A stretch of 36,454 nucleotides of DNA from a virus, in the IMG/VR virus record IMGVR_UViG_3300044491_003445, positions 1 to 36,454 of that record; one strand, 5' to 3'. A program made the translations under genes and the position numbers. Shown piece after piece: positions 9,301-15,701 of this stretch (within the stretch, counting starts at the first letter, position 1; the number at the start of each line of letters is the position of its first letter). The notes beneath the pieces are model-generated. The model was not told the DNA's origin, did not search any database, and saw only the letters and a list, made by a program, of their open reading frames with translations.

Positions 9301-12267
9301 AACTGGTTGAGAATACTTTTCGTTTGAGAATGGAGAAACTGTTGGTTTTTCATTTGCTGTTACAATAGTAAGATAGTAAACACCATCTTGATCACCACTT
9401 ACATACTTTTGTGCTTCCTCAACTCTATAGACATATAGTGTGTCATCATATTCTTTCTTTCTAAAGAATGGAAGTGAAGTATTTCTTGTAGTAGTATCAT
9501 TAGTGAATAATCCTGGATTAGTTCCAAGACCAACAGTAAACATCTTAGAACTAGAAATACCTGTAACCACTGAAGTGTGGTTAAATCCAGAATTACCTGC
9601 TCCTGTAGTATTATTTGCACTAGTTACATTATTAATTTGAACTTTTGACCCGACTGTTAAATCATGAGGAAGTTCAGTTGTGAAACTTGCAGACTTTGCC
9701 CCATCTGAGAACGTGGCACCTGCAATAAATCTAAAGTTTCTCTGTTGATTGATATTAGAAATAGAACCAGATCCAAAGTATGTCTGGATTTCTGCGTTAG
9801 TGGATCCTATAGATGTATTAGATTCCTGAATAATAAACCCTTCAACAGGAGGTCTTGCTACTTTACCCCCAGAAGAAGCAGGAATAACATATCTCATTCT
9901 ATAGAGAGTGTCATTAGCATTTCTATTATCATTTCTTCTAGTAATGAAGGTTCTTGGAGTTGCTACTCCAAAACCAGTTGATCCAAGACCAACTACGATT
10001 GGGGAGAGTGTGTTGTCAGTTGCTGCTGTTGATACCTTAATATACCACTGACTATTAGTATCATCATACTGAATTGGGTGTCCAACATCACCAGCATTTT
10101 TATCACTAACTCTACTAGTAACTTTTAAGATACCACCCTTTTCATTGATTGTAATTGCGTTTCCATTGACAGCATCATTAAATGTCTTTGCAAGTTTCAA
10201 ATTAGATGCATCAAGACCAGATGTAATCGCGTGATAAACCTCATTTGACTCAAGTCCATCAGGAAGTTGTCCACTATCACTGATAACACGAACGGTTTCA
10301 CCAGTTAAGAAGGTATGATTTGCAGTCAGAGTGATGACATTAGTTGCACCACCATCACTAAACACACCAATACTATTGATACCCGTTGCGCTTCTGTTTA
10401 CAAGGAATATTTTCTCCGCACTTGACTGAGAATTAGGCATCACAATACGTGCGCCATACTCAGTTACAGATCCAGCAGCAGATACAAGAACTTTTAAAGT
10501 ATCGTTAGTTTTTGCGCCAACCCTAAATCCATCAATAACATTTTCTGGAGGGGCATCTTTATTAGTTTTATCATAAAGGTAAAGATTGCCAGTAGATCCT
10601 ATACCTACATTTGGAACTCTACCTGTTTTGTGAACATCAATTGCATCAAATTCAATTGCAGTTTCAGTCAGTGGTATTTCTTTTGGTGGAATAGCATGAG
10701 TGAAATATCCAACATCATCTTGAGCAAATGCTTGCTCTCTAAATCCGTCCGCAATTAGAGCTTTGGCACCAAAGTTGGAGTTAGAGTTAGTAATTGATTG
10801 GTCACCACCACTTTCAGATACAAAGTGTTCTGCATATCCAATAGCAAAGATAGAAACTGCCTGAATAACTGAGTTATTGGAACACTTGATATGGAAGTTT
10901 TTATAATTTGGTTTATAGACTGCCCTTGAATCTGTACTTAGAGTTTCATTACCGGCTACGGTATTGTCCTCATAATTTCCTGTCGTAGTATTATATTTTA
11001 CAAATGCATTGTCGTCCTTCTGCAGTCCAATTCCAGTAAATTGAGCCACAACCATTGACTTGAATCCAGTTGCTTTGGATCCGTCTGCATGCATACCACA
11101 CATGCCAAAAACAGATCTTAAAGACAAGTTAAAAATATATGGTGATGCAGATGTAACAGTATCAGATTGTAATTGTAATGATGATCCCGTTACTGATGGA
11201 AGTGGATTTACTGGGTCATTTTGAACTTGATATTTAATATTAGTACTATCTACTTTCTCAGATACAACAAACTGTCCGCTATATCCACCAGCAGTGATAC
11301 CACTAATACGGAATGGAGTGTCAACATCTAAACCAGGAACAGCAGTTGCGGTAGTAACTGTAATTGTGGTTGAGGATGTGGTGCCATCACCTGCTTTAAT
11401 ACTTGTAATTCCAACAGATGCACCAGTTGAACCAACAATACGGTGTTCATCAATTTTTGCTTGAATATCAAGACCAGCACTTGGATAATCTGGTGAAATT
11501 GCACGACCAGAGGACTGCCCATAAACAAGGCTGACCTTTTCATAATACATATCCAGATCAGTACGATTTGTGGAGTACTCTTGGAATGTATCGCTGATAT
11601 TTACATTATTTGTGCCGTCTGCATACTCAAAGCAAGTCAGTTTATGGTGAGAAAAGTTGGGGACAAATTCGTTCTTGGTATAATCCTTATAGCAAACACC
11701 ATTAGGATCTGCATCAAACATGGTAAACTGCCAAAAATAGCAAGCACCAGTAATTTTGAATAGTGCAGATCTCTCAATATTATCGTTTTCTGGATCTGGA
11801 ACATACTTAGGTCTAACCTTAGTTTTACGAAGATCTAAACCTACGATAGAAGTACCACGGGGAACAATTACACCACCATGAATACTATTGAGTTTATATA
11901 GTTCGTTTTCTGGAGATTCTAGACTTAAATTAGATACAAGATCATATGGAGGTAAGTCATTGGTTATTGCACCACTTCTTGTCCTATAAAGATTTACGCC
12001 ATCTGGAATATATCCCGGTCTATTATCTACGGTATGATCGCCTGGATATAGTAAGATTGTGGTCTTACCAAATCTGTCATTATTCAACCCTCTTTGATAC
12101 GAAAATCTTGACGCCTCAATGAGAGCACGCTGAATAGTTTTAAAGGGGCGTGTCAGCGAATTACCTTGATTTTCTATACTATCAGTCGCATCCAAATCAT
12201 TTGGATTCACATAAAGAATCGTTCCTCTGGAAGACTTAAGAAAATTATCTAATCTGGAAAGACCCAT
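6355..12267 (-). CDS. Very large tail/baseplate virion protein (~1970 aa)
   Basis: The frame stays open to a TTG at 12321, but I place the start at the ATG at 12267 (MGLSRLDNFLKSSRGTILYV). The TTG lies inside a terminator hairpin and upstream of a late promoter. The N-terminal region (SLTRPFKTIQRALIEASRFS, then an LLYPGDHTVDN stretch) resembles a pectate-lyase-like beta-helix set-up common in cyanophage virion proteins. The middle carries repeated small beta modules of the form FRISGI..GGYSGQFVVS and RIKVTGATNARYNGSFVVS. The last ~400 residues turn into VGIGTT fibre repeats and end in a tip-like domain with VYWPGGVVPTPTTTASRTDI and GLYGVVGGQNF, seen at the ends of many cyanophage fibre proteins. 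It is probably a baseplate-attached fibre or wedge-fibre connector; no enzymatic residues are recognisable. Confidence 0.75.
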   Translation of the reverse strand: MGLSRLDNFLKSSRGTILYVNPNDLDATDSIENQGNSLTRPFKTIQRALIEASRFSYQRGLNNDRFGKTTILLYPGDHTVDNRPGYIPDGVNLYRTRSGAITNDLPPYDLVSNLSLESPENELYKLNSIHGGVIVPRGTSIVGLDLRKTKVRPKYVPDPENDNIERSALFKITGACYFWQFTMFDADPNGVCYKDYTKNEFVPNFSHHKLTCFEYADGTNNVNISDTFQEYSTNRTDLDMYYEKVSLVYGQSSGRAISPDYPSAGLDIQAKIDEHRIVGSTGASVGITSIKAGDGTTSSTTITVTTATAVPGLDVDTPFRISGITAGGYSGQFVVSEKVDSTNIKYQVQNDPVNPLPSVTGSSLQLQSDTVTSASPYIFNLSLRSVFGMCGMHADGSKATGFKSMVVAQFTGIGLQKDDNAFVKYNTTTGNYEDNTVAGNETLSTDSRAVYKPNYKNFHIKCSNNSVIQAVSIFAIGYAEHFVSESGGDQSITNSNSNFGAKALIADGFREQAFAQDDVGYFTHAIPPKEIPLTETAIEFDAIDVHKTGRVPNVGIGSTGNLYLYDKTNKDAPPENVIDGFRVGAKTNDTLKVLVSAAGSVTEYGARIVMPNSQSSAEKIFLVNRSATGINSIGVFSDGGATNVITLTANHTFLTGETVRVISDSGQLPDGLESNEVYHAITSGLDASNLKLAKTFNDAVNGNAITINEKGGILKVTSRVSDKNAGDVGHPIQYDDTNSQWYIKVSTAATDNTLSPIVVGLGSTGFGVATPRTFITRRNDNRNANDTLYRMRYVIPASSGGKVARPPVEGFIIQESNTSIGSTNAEIQTYFGSGSISNINQQRNFRFIAGATFSDGAKSASFTTELPHDLTVGSKVQINNVTSANNTTGAGNSGFNHTSVVTGISSSKMFTVGLGTNPGLFTNDTTTRNTSLPFFRKKEYDDTLYVYRVEEAQKYVSGDQDGVYYLTIVTANEKPTVSPFSNEKYSQPVKSLFPQTQRDNPEADPMESRSFARSSLIGEVVINDPRKSLTKEAANRYFKANEIGIGITEIVSSSALSHNVTSTLDHGLNRIVTLGITSAGAGYGSANTTLYNATLAGTGHTTTDVGNHATAKITTGSSGEITAITVMDGGSAYGIGNSMFVTGVSTYTGFSSAIVTVTGIYNNVGDTLRISGVNSEGFADYNQLYRITDVPVGGATSITVASVRSVGGFTTTGIGATDATGSFAQLTGEAVSINTFVYNNNVGIATLTTSGQKHVFAAGQRIKVTGATNARYNGSFVVSKVNSLTQFEVNVGIATNILTESSSSIFALHEGLSANDGVITNDSENLNGRMIPTYAGITTTLSAAIINATSDEVNITQISNLDIKIGDFLLIDDEIVRVKTTVTGNPINVFRGVLGTRPTIHSVNSVVRRIKSNPVELRRHSINRASGHTFEYVGYGPGNYSTALPDRQDRSISGEEELLAQSLKRQGGINFYTGMNDRGISYSGNKKLSTITGREEIFDTPFQTIEGEDISTLPSLNVVTPVEGRFARSIRVEGGANNKVSSQFNGPVIVNNKLTVNAALESNNLFLQGDATVSRNYTVGIATPSLAGNPGDLVYNANPSEGGYVGWIYSVQNDWRRFGATSLFTNQNVMIFDQVGVGTTTPGAATFKVGAGTTQLVVDGDGVGIGTTANGYDLHVLGDTNIGGNVNAGIVTGTFLHGDGSAITNVNISAAGWTNDSGVLYNTDLGSIGIGTSVSSINLTVGDRHENVGAGLSLSFLVHGNSVFAGLVTCRDFIPVGVITATSFDFDSGTSTNGRIRAGIATLETLNVGTGATVLLAQSASGISSVGINSTAPQATLDIDGRVFFKTYSERVGNATIAAQVATVDLSTAQTFICTATSNITHFTLKNAPSGSTSFSLKVEQDSTGNRSIDIDDFRTTGGVVIPVYWPGGVVPTPTTTASRTDIYSFKIFNGDTPTSSGLYGVVGGQNFQN

Positions 12268-12296
12268 CTTATTTGCACTATAAGTTCTGTTAGGAT

Positions 12297-12304
12297 TATT
12301 TATC
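12297..12304 (-). promoter_or_regulatory. Late promoter (GATAAATA)
   Basis: The minus strand reads TTTGATAAATAATCC, matching the NATAAATA late consensus of T4-like cyanophages. It is 30 nt before the ATG at 12267 and directly follows a terminator, giving a clean transcription-unit boundary. Confidence 0.7.
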
Positions 12305-12309
12305 AAACG

Positions 12310-12341
12310 AAAAAAGGGCAACCCTATATAGGGTCACCCTT
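12310..12341 (-). terminator. Rho-independent terminator
   Basis: On the minus strand, AAGGGTGACCCT / AGGGTTGCCCTT form a 12-bp stem (two G-T pairs) around a 4-nt ATAT loop, followed at once by six T residues. It closes the accessory-gene transcript (oxygenases and small ORFs) and insulates it from the late fibre operon that starts at 12304. Confidence 0.85.
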
Positions 12342-12370
12342 AACGCATTCCTTCACACGGAACTTATATA

Positions 12371-12511
12371 TTACTCTTCTTTTAATTCGTTGTCAAGTAT
12401 ATATTCTACTGTTGTTGCAACGTCATTCATAGCATCACGGAGATCTTCTTGTTTACCAGAATGCTGTGACATTAGACCAGTTTCGGTAAGAGACCAACGC
12501 CACTCTTTCAT
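12371..12511 (-). CDS. Small hypothetical protein (46 aa)
   Basis: An ATG at 12511 opens a 46-codon frame beginning MKEWRWSLTETGLMSQ and ending in an acidic tail, ILDNELKEE. It lies between the oxygenase gene and the terminator, at the natural end of that transcript, with about 30 nt between its stop and the hairpin. The composition looks protein-like (amphipathic helix DLRDAMNDVATTVEYIL), but there is no clear Shine-Dalgarno sequence and I recognise no family. It may be a real phage micro-protein or a chance frame. Confidence 0.45.
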   Translation of the reverse strand: MKEWRWSLTETGLMSQHSGKQEDLRDAMNDVATTVEYILDNELKEE

Positions 12512-12574
12512 TGATTTATTATACCACAAATTTATAATCATACCAATTAATAACGTATTGTTTGTATTTAGAAT

Positions 12575-13270
12575 TTATTTTGATCTGTCCCATGCATAAT
12601 GTGCTCTTTGTCCATCTTGCAAAACATAATGAAAAAAGATTTGATGATAATAAGTATGTATACCTTTACCTGGCATTGATTCTCTCCAATGGGGTCTTTC
12701 ACATCCTTTATATACCATCGCATCACCCGGTTTTAGAACAACAGAGTGATTATCGCCCATACTGATGGTTGTTTTTTTAGTTTTATCCAAATATTCATCT
12801 GGTGTTTTGATCCAGATAGGCCAACTAGCATCATCTCCCTCTAAATTAGTCCCAACATGAACTGTTACTGATATTTCACAAGCATCTCTATCAACATGTT
12901 TTTCTAATTCTTGTCCAGAGAAATAATATCTATCATAATAATAGGTATTATAAAGTTTGCGACCTAACTCTTTTTCAACTTTCATACGGATACCAGAGTG
13001 AATAGATCGGTATTGTGGATGCCAATATCGTGCTACTGAACCCTCTACTTGTTTTTCTAATGGTTCATAATCATAATCATCCAAGTGTTTACTATGATAA
13101 TTGAATTGTCCTCTTCTCATGGGAACAGGATGACAGAGTTCTTCAGGATTCCAAAGATTTCTGATAACCAGATATCCATGCTTTTCCATAAAATCATTAT
13201 ACGTCCAAGTTGTACCAGTATTATACATTTCCTGCAGAATTATCTGCTCTGGTGTCATTGATTCTGCCAT
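12575..13270 (-). CDS. 2OG-Fe(II) oxygenase family protein (231 aa)
   Basis: I choose the ATG at 13270 (MAESMTPEQII) because it overlaps the upstream stop codon as TAATG; a longer in-frame ATG at 13297 would overlap the preceding gene by 28 nt. The iron-binding facial triad of the 2-oxoglutarate/Fe(II) dioxygenase fold is visible: H125-x-D127 in EKHVDRDACEIS and H194 in CERPHWRES, with R196 a candidate 2OG-carboxylate ligand. KPGDAMVYKG before the distal His is the usual strand motif. Family members hydroxylate protein residues, nucleobases or small molecules and are frequent in T4-like cyanophages; the substrate here is unknown. It follows a second, unrelated-looking oxygenase by translational coupling, so the two may act on the same target or sequentially. 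Confidence 0.8.
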   Translation of the reverse strand: MAESMTPEQIILQEMYNTGTTWTYNDFMEKHGYLVIRNLWNPEELCHPVPMRRGQFNYHSKHLDDYDYEPLEKQVEGSVARYWHPQYRSIHSGIRMKVEKELGRKLYNTYYYDRYYFSGQELEKHVDRDACEISVTVHVGTNLEGDDASWPIWIKTPDEYLDKTKKTTISMGDNHSVVLKPGDAMVYKGCERPHWRESMPGKGIHTYYHQIFFHYVLQDGQRAHYAWDRSK

Positions 13271-13833
13271 TATTTCCAACGTGGACCAACTGTCCATCCA
13301 ACTAAACTTTTACGACATCCTTTAGTAACTTTTAGCACCCTGTGCTGGGTGCGAGCATCAAATAAAATCATGGTTCCTCTTTGGCGAGGTGCAATATAAG
13401 ATTGCCCAGTTTCATCCAAAAGTTGAAGATTTCCTCCCTCATAATCATCTGGATCGGACAATTGTAGTACGAAAGATAGTTTTCTTATCGCGTTATTATC
13501 ATGCATACATGATAATCCAGCATCATTATGCCATGTATAAAACTGACCCGTTTCATATTGAGTGTACTGAATTGCTCCATTGTCAATACTAGTTAAGTCA
13601 TACAAAAAATTCTCATTATTTGCCTTTGTCACATAATGCCAGATAAAACCAGAAATCCAATGATTTGTTGAAATCCAAGAATTCTTAGAATTTCTTTTTT
13701 CTTTATTATGATCAGGACCCTGAATTCTAGAGTCTACCATTTTACTATCAAAATTTTCAGAAAGGTCTTCTTGAATAATATCTACTACTTTTTTTGGTAA
13801 ATCTGTAAAATACCAAACTGATTGAAATGCCAT
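13270..13833 (-). CDS. 2OG-Fe(II) oxygenase, PKHD/prolyl-hydroxylase-like (187 aa)
   Basis: A compact, full-length P4Hc-type dioxygenase. H102-x-D104 lies in FYTWHNDAG, the typical YEGGNLQL strand follows at 131-138, and the distal H164 (RTQHRVLKV) with R174 (GCRKSLVGW) completes the Fe(II) and 2-oxoglutarate site. This is the common phage 2OG-Fe(II) oxygenase architecture. The family hydroxylates proline or other residues; no phage substrate is evident here, although abundant virion proteins such as fibres are plausible targets. The gene is the upstream partner of a TAATG-coupled pair of oxygenases and starts about 30 nt after a 91-aa ORF. No Shine-Dalgarno sequence is obvious before the ATG. 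Confidence 0.87.
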   Translation of the reverse strand: MAFQSVWYFTDLPKKVVDIIQEDLSENFDSKMVDSRIQGPDHNKEKRNSKNSWISTNHWISGFIWHYVTKANNENFLYDLTSIDNGAIQYTQYETGQFYTWHNDAGLSCMHDNNAIRKLSFVLQLSDPDDYEGGNLQLLDETGQSYIAPRQRGTMILFDARTQHRVLKVTKGCRKSLVGWTVGPRWK

Positions 13834-13863
13834 TTTTATATAATAAAGTAATTGTGAGATAAA

Positions 13864-14139
13864 TTAATCCACGGGCATGAGTTCTGGATTTTCCAATTCT
13901 AATTCATACATCATGGGATGACATTCTTCTAGCATCAAATATGATGATGCTTTGTATAATTTTTCTGGAGTCCATCGTTTCCCATCATTAGCTAATTTTA
14001 TAACTTCTGGATGTGACTTGGCAATCTCTGGAAGTTCATCAAAGGTGAATGGAACATTTTGAATAAAATATAGCAATATCAATACACTTCCGTCGTGATG
14101 ATCATACCAGGCATACGTTGTGTCTATGTGGTATTTCAT
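13864..14139 (-). CDS. Hypothetical protein (91 aa)
   Basis: A small soluble, acidic protein starting MKYHIDTTYAWYDHHDGSVL, with a central helical segment FDELPEIAKSHPEVIKLAND and an acidic C-terminus. I recognise no domain; three His residues near the N-terminus (positions 4, 14 and 15) are notable but not diagnostic. It precedes the oxygenase pair on the same strand with a 30-nt gap, consistent with one accessory transcript ending at the terminator at 12310-12341. No Shine-Dalgarno sequence is visible before the ATG. Confidence 0.6.
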   Translation of the reverse strand: MKYHIDTTYAWYDHHDGSVLILLYFIQNVPFTFDELPEIAKSHPEVIKLANDGKRWTPEKLYKASSYLMLEECHPMMYELELENPELMPVD

Positions 14140-14248
14140 GGGTTTAAATTTACCCTGAAAATATTTAGGGATATGCGAGTAGGGACTACTTTTTATTCTT
14201 ACCCCGATATGTTTCTGTTTGAGCGTGGCAGTTAAGTTTGCCTTTTAA

Positions 14249-14323
14249 TACCCGTGATCGGACTCGAACCGATACTGTCGAAATTTTAAGTTTCGTGTCT
14301 ACTGCCAATTGGACTACACGGGC
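14249..14323 (-). tRNA. tRNA-Leu (anticodon UAA), short variable region
   Basis: The minus strand folds into a complete 75-nt cloverleaf. The acceptor is GCCCGTG/CACGGGT, with one G-U at the first pair. The D stem is GTCC/AGAC with one mismatch. The anticodon stem is CGAAA/TTTCG, perfect, with loop CTTAAAA (anticodon TAA). The T stem is ATCGG/CCGAT with loop TTCGAGT. The discriminator is A and no CCA is encoded. The anticodon would read UUA, a leucine codon favoured by AT-rich genomes. The variable region is only about 5 nt, whereas leucine tRNAs are normally class II with a long variable arm. Confidence 0.85.
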
Positions 14324-14326
14324 ATA

Positions 14327-14401
14327 TGCTTCCTGAGAGGATCGAACTCTCCTTAAGGCAAATTATGAGTTCGGTGCGTCTACCGATTCCGCCACACTCC
14401 C
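14327..14401 (-). other. tRNA-like sequence with non-matching acceptor strands (possible decayed or chimeric tRNA)
   Basis: Immediately upstream of tRNA-Leu (3-nt gap), the minus strand carries a Leu-like D arm (TGGCGGAATCGGTAGACGC), an anticodon-like arm CCGAA-CTCATAA-TTTGC (CAU in the anticodon position, one mismatched pair) and a perfect T arm GAGAG-TTCGATC-CTCTC. However, the 5' GGGAGTG and 3' AGGAAGC ends cannot form an acceptor stem. Its 5' half overlaps the end of the 74-aa ORF. It could be a degenerate tRNA or a fusion of halves of two tRNAs; function is doubtful. Confidence 0.5.
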
Positions 14402-14587
14402 ATTGATATGGAGTACACCAATTTGTTTGGTGTTAGCAACTTCCCAAGTAGGGGGGTGAAAAGCACAATACTCATTGAATGTGATTTTCATTTCTTTTTC
14501 TGTTAGTCCACAATTCTTTGCGGCTTTTGGAAGGTTCCATTTTGCTGAAAATAACATTTCCATAGACTGTCGGGTTTCTGGTCTCAT
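14363..14587 (-). CDS. Small HTH-like hypothetical protein (74 aa)
   Basis: The first ~50 residues look like a genuine conserved phage protein. MRPETRQSMEMLFSAKWNLP is followed by KAAKNCGLTEKEMKITFNEY, which has the spacing of a helix-turn-helix (hydrophobic AAKNCGL turn, then a second amphipathic helix), so a small DNA-binding or regulatory role is possible. The C-terminal ~13 residues (GSVAESVDAPNS) are the translation of the tRNA-like sequence beneath them, a typical tRNA-translation pattern. The frame therefore appears to have been extended into, or truncated by, the tRNA-like element. No Shine-Dalgarno sequence is visible. It lies in the accessory island near the tRNA genes. Confidence 0.55.
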   Translation of the reverse strand: MRPETRQSMEMLFSAKWNLPKAAKNCGLTEKEMKITFNEYCAFHPPTWEVANTKQIGVLHINGSVAESVDAPNS

Positions 14588-14712
14588 AATTGCAACAAAG
14601 TAGTATCTCTTCGTAAAAAGATGGTGGATAAGACATTTTGAAAAAGGTAATGGGACAAATTTTTGCCGGGATTTTTTTGCCCCCTTTTTTGGAATTAAAA
14701 GTTCATTTTCCC

Positions 14713-14895
14713 TCAGATAGGGTCAGCATATGCCAATGCATCTTCAGGGCAACGGTCACGGACTAGTTCCAACACGGACATGAACTGGTCAACGGTATCA
14801 CAATCTACAACACGCTCATCACCTTGCTCAGAGTACAGGTAGAACTTACGTGCTACCGGGTCAACAACGCAACGGGAAAGGAAATCGTCTTTCAT
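14713..14895 (-). CDS. Conserved-looking small hypothetical protein (60 aa)
   Basis: A 60-codon frame beginning MKDDFLSRCVVDPVARKFYL, acidic overall, with an amphipathic helix TVDQFMSVLELVRDRCPEDA and ending AYADPI. I recognise no named family, but the sequence has the feel of a conserved T4-like cyanophage small protein. Its DNA is clearly more GC-rich than the neighbouring structural genes. It is followed by about 125 nt without a gene (14588-14712), which contains runs of T and C but no convincing hairpin terminator. No function is proposed. Confidence 0.6.
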   Translation of the reverse strand: MKDDFLSRCVVDPVARKFYLYSEQGDERVVDCDTVDQFMSVLELVRDRCPEDALAYADPI

Positions 14896-14930
14896 AGGGG
14901 TCGTTTGATTACTTAGATATTGTAGGGCAT

Positions 14931-15698
14931 TCAGGCACCCTTGTCAAGGTTTACAGAGTCAATTTCGTCTTCTGGACGCCTCCACTTGGTTTCACGGCGG
15001 TCATAGTCCCATCCTCCAATTAAGAAGTTATCATTGCCACCTGGATAATCATCAGGACTATCTCCTTCATATACAACAAGAAGTTTTTCGTCATGGTCCA
15101 TTGGATTTAACCATCTTGCAGCCCAAACCTCATAAAAACAATTGATACTTGCCCCAGCACCAGATCTTACCTTTACGTATTTGCCCCAATCAATTGAGTC
15201 AACAATTAAATCCTGGGAGTATCCAATTTGAGTAAGAGTTACAGTAATACTATCAGGATCAATCAATCCGTCCCAATATTCAGGTAGTGTAATGGTATTT
15301 GAGTCTTTTAATTTACCCCGGATATAAATTCCTGGTTCTGGTCCTTCAGCAACGATATGACGAATTCTTTTTTTGTCATCATTAATATGGGGAATATCAA
15401 ACTGAGCAAGGGTTTTGTTTCCACTCGCTACTCCCGTCACATTTGGGATAGTTGCTTTTGGTGCTGTAAGATTAGTATTTACCTGAAAATTATCAATCTG
15501 TGCTGCTCTATGATAATAGGGAGTGCAAGCATCTTCTGGATAATCAGCTTCACCTTTGTTTGCGTACCAAATATATTCAAAGTCGGTCATTGGGACTCCC
15601 CAACCACCTGCTTTTTTACTACAGTCTTGGCTGGTAGGAGATGGGATAAATTCTCCTGGGAATTCAAAATCTTCGGGTTGTCCTGGTGAGTTTGCCAT
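14931..15698 (-). CDS. Virion structural protein, paralogue B (255 aa)
   Basis: The second half (QFDIPHINDDKKRIRHIVAE, IYIRGKLKDSNTITLPEYWD, GLIDPDSITVTLTQIGYSQD, then an INCFYEVWAARW strand and a YEGDSPDDYPGG end) aligns motif by motif with the 253-aa product encoded just upstream. Tandem duplication is therefore likely. The LPEYW..L..I.V.L..IG module is widespread at the ends of phage tail-fibre and spike-associated proteins. The N-terminal third differs and is Pro/Asp-rich. The ribosome-binding site AGGAAAAG lies within the end of the upstream gene (3-nt gap). It is the last gene of the hub operon; a baseplate-attached fibre or tip role is inferred. Confidence 0.65.
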   Translation of the reverse strand: MANSPGQPEDFEFPGEFIPSPTSQDCSKKAGGWGVPMTDFEYIWYANKGEADYPEDACTPYYHRAAQIDNFQVNTNLTAPKATIPNVTGVASGNKTLAQFDIPHINDDKKRIRHIVAEGPEPGIYIRGKLKDSNTITLPEYWDGLIDPDSITVTLTQIGYSQDLIVDSIDWGKYVKVRSGAGASINCFYEVWAARWLNPMDHDEKLLVVYEGDSPDDYPGGNDNFLIGGWDYDRRETKWRRPEDEIDSVNLDKGA

Positions 15699-15701
15699 AA
15701 T

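Noticed and set aside
12268-12321. N-terminal extension of the ~1970-aa protein from a TTG at 12321
   Set aside because: The TTG lies in a terminator hairpin and upstream of a late promoter; the ATG at 12267 gives a sensible, promoter-matched start.
13271-13297. Longer start for the 231-aa oxygenase (ATG at 13297)
   Set aside because: It would overlap the upstream oxygenase by 28 nt, while the ATG at 13270 makes a typical TAATG coupled junction and loses no domain residues.
14149-14172. CCCTGAA/TTTAGGG hairpin as a terminator
   Set aside because: There is no T-run on either side, so it is not a convincing rho-independent terminator.
14472-14636. 54-aa alternative frame overlapping the 74-aa ORF
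   Set aside because: Its sequence shows no protein-like pattern, whereas the 74-aa frame contains an HTH-like segment.
14588-14712. T- and C-rich gap as a terminator or RNA gene
   Set aside because: I could find no stable stem adjoining the T-runs and no tRNA or other recognisable RNA fold.
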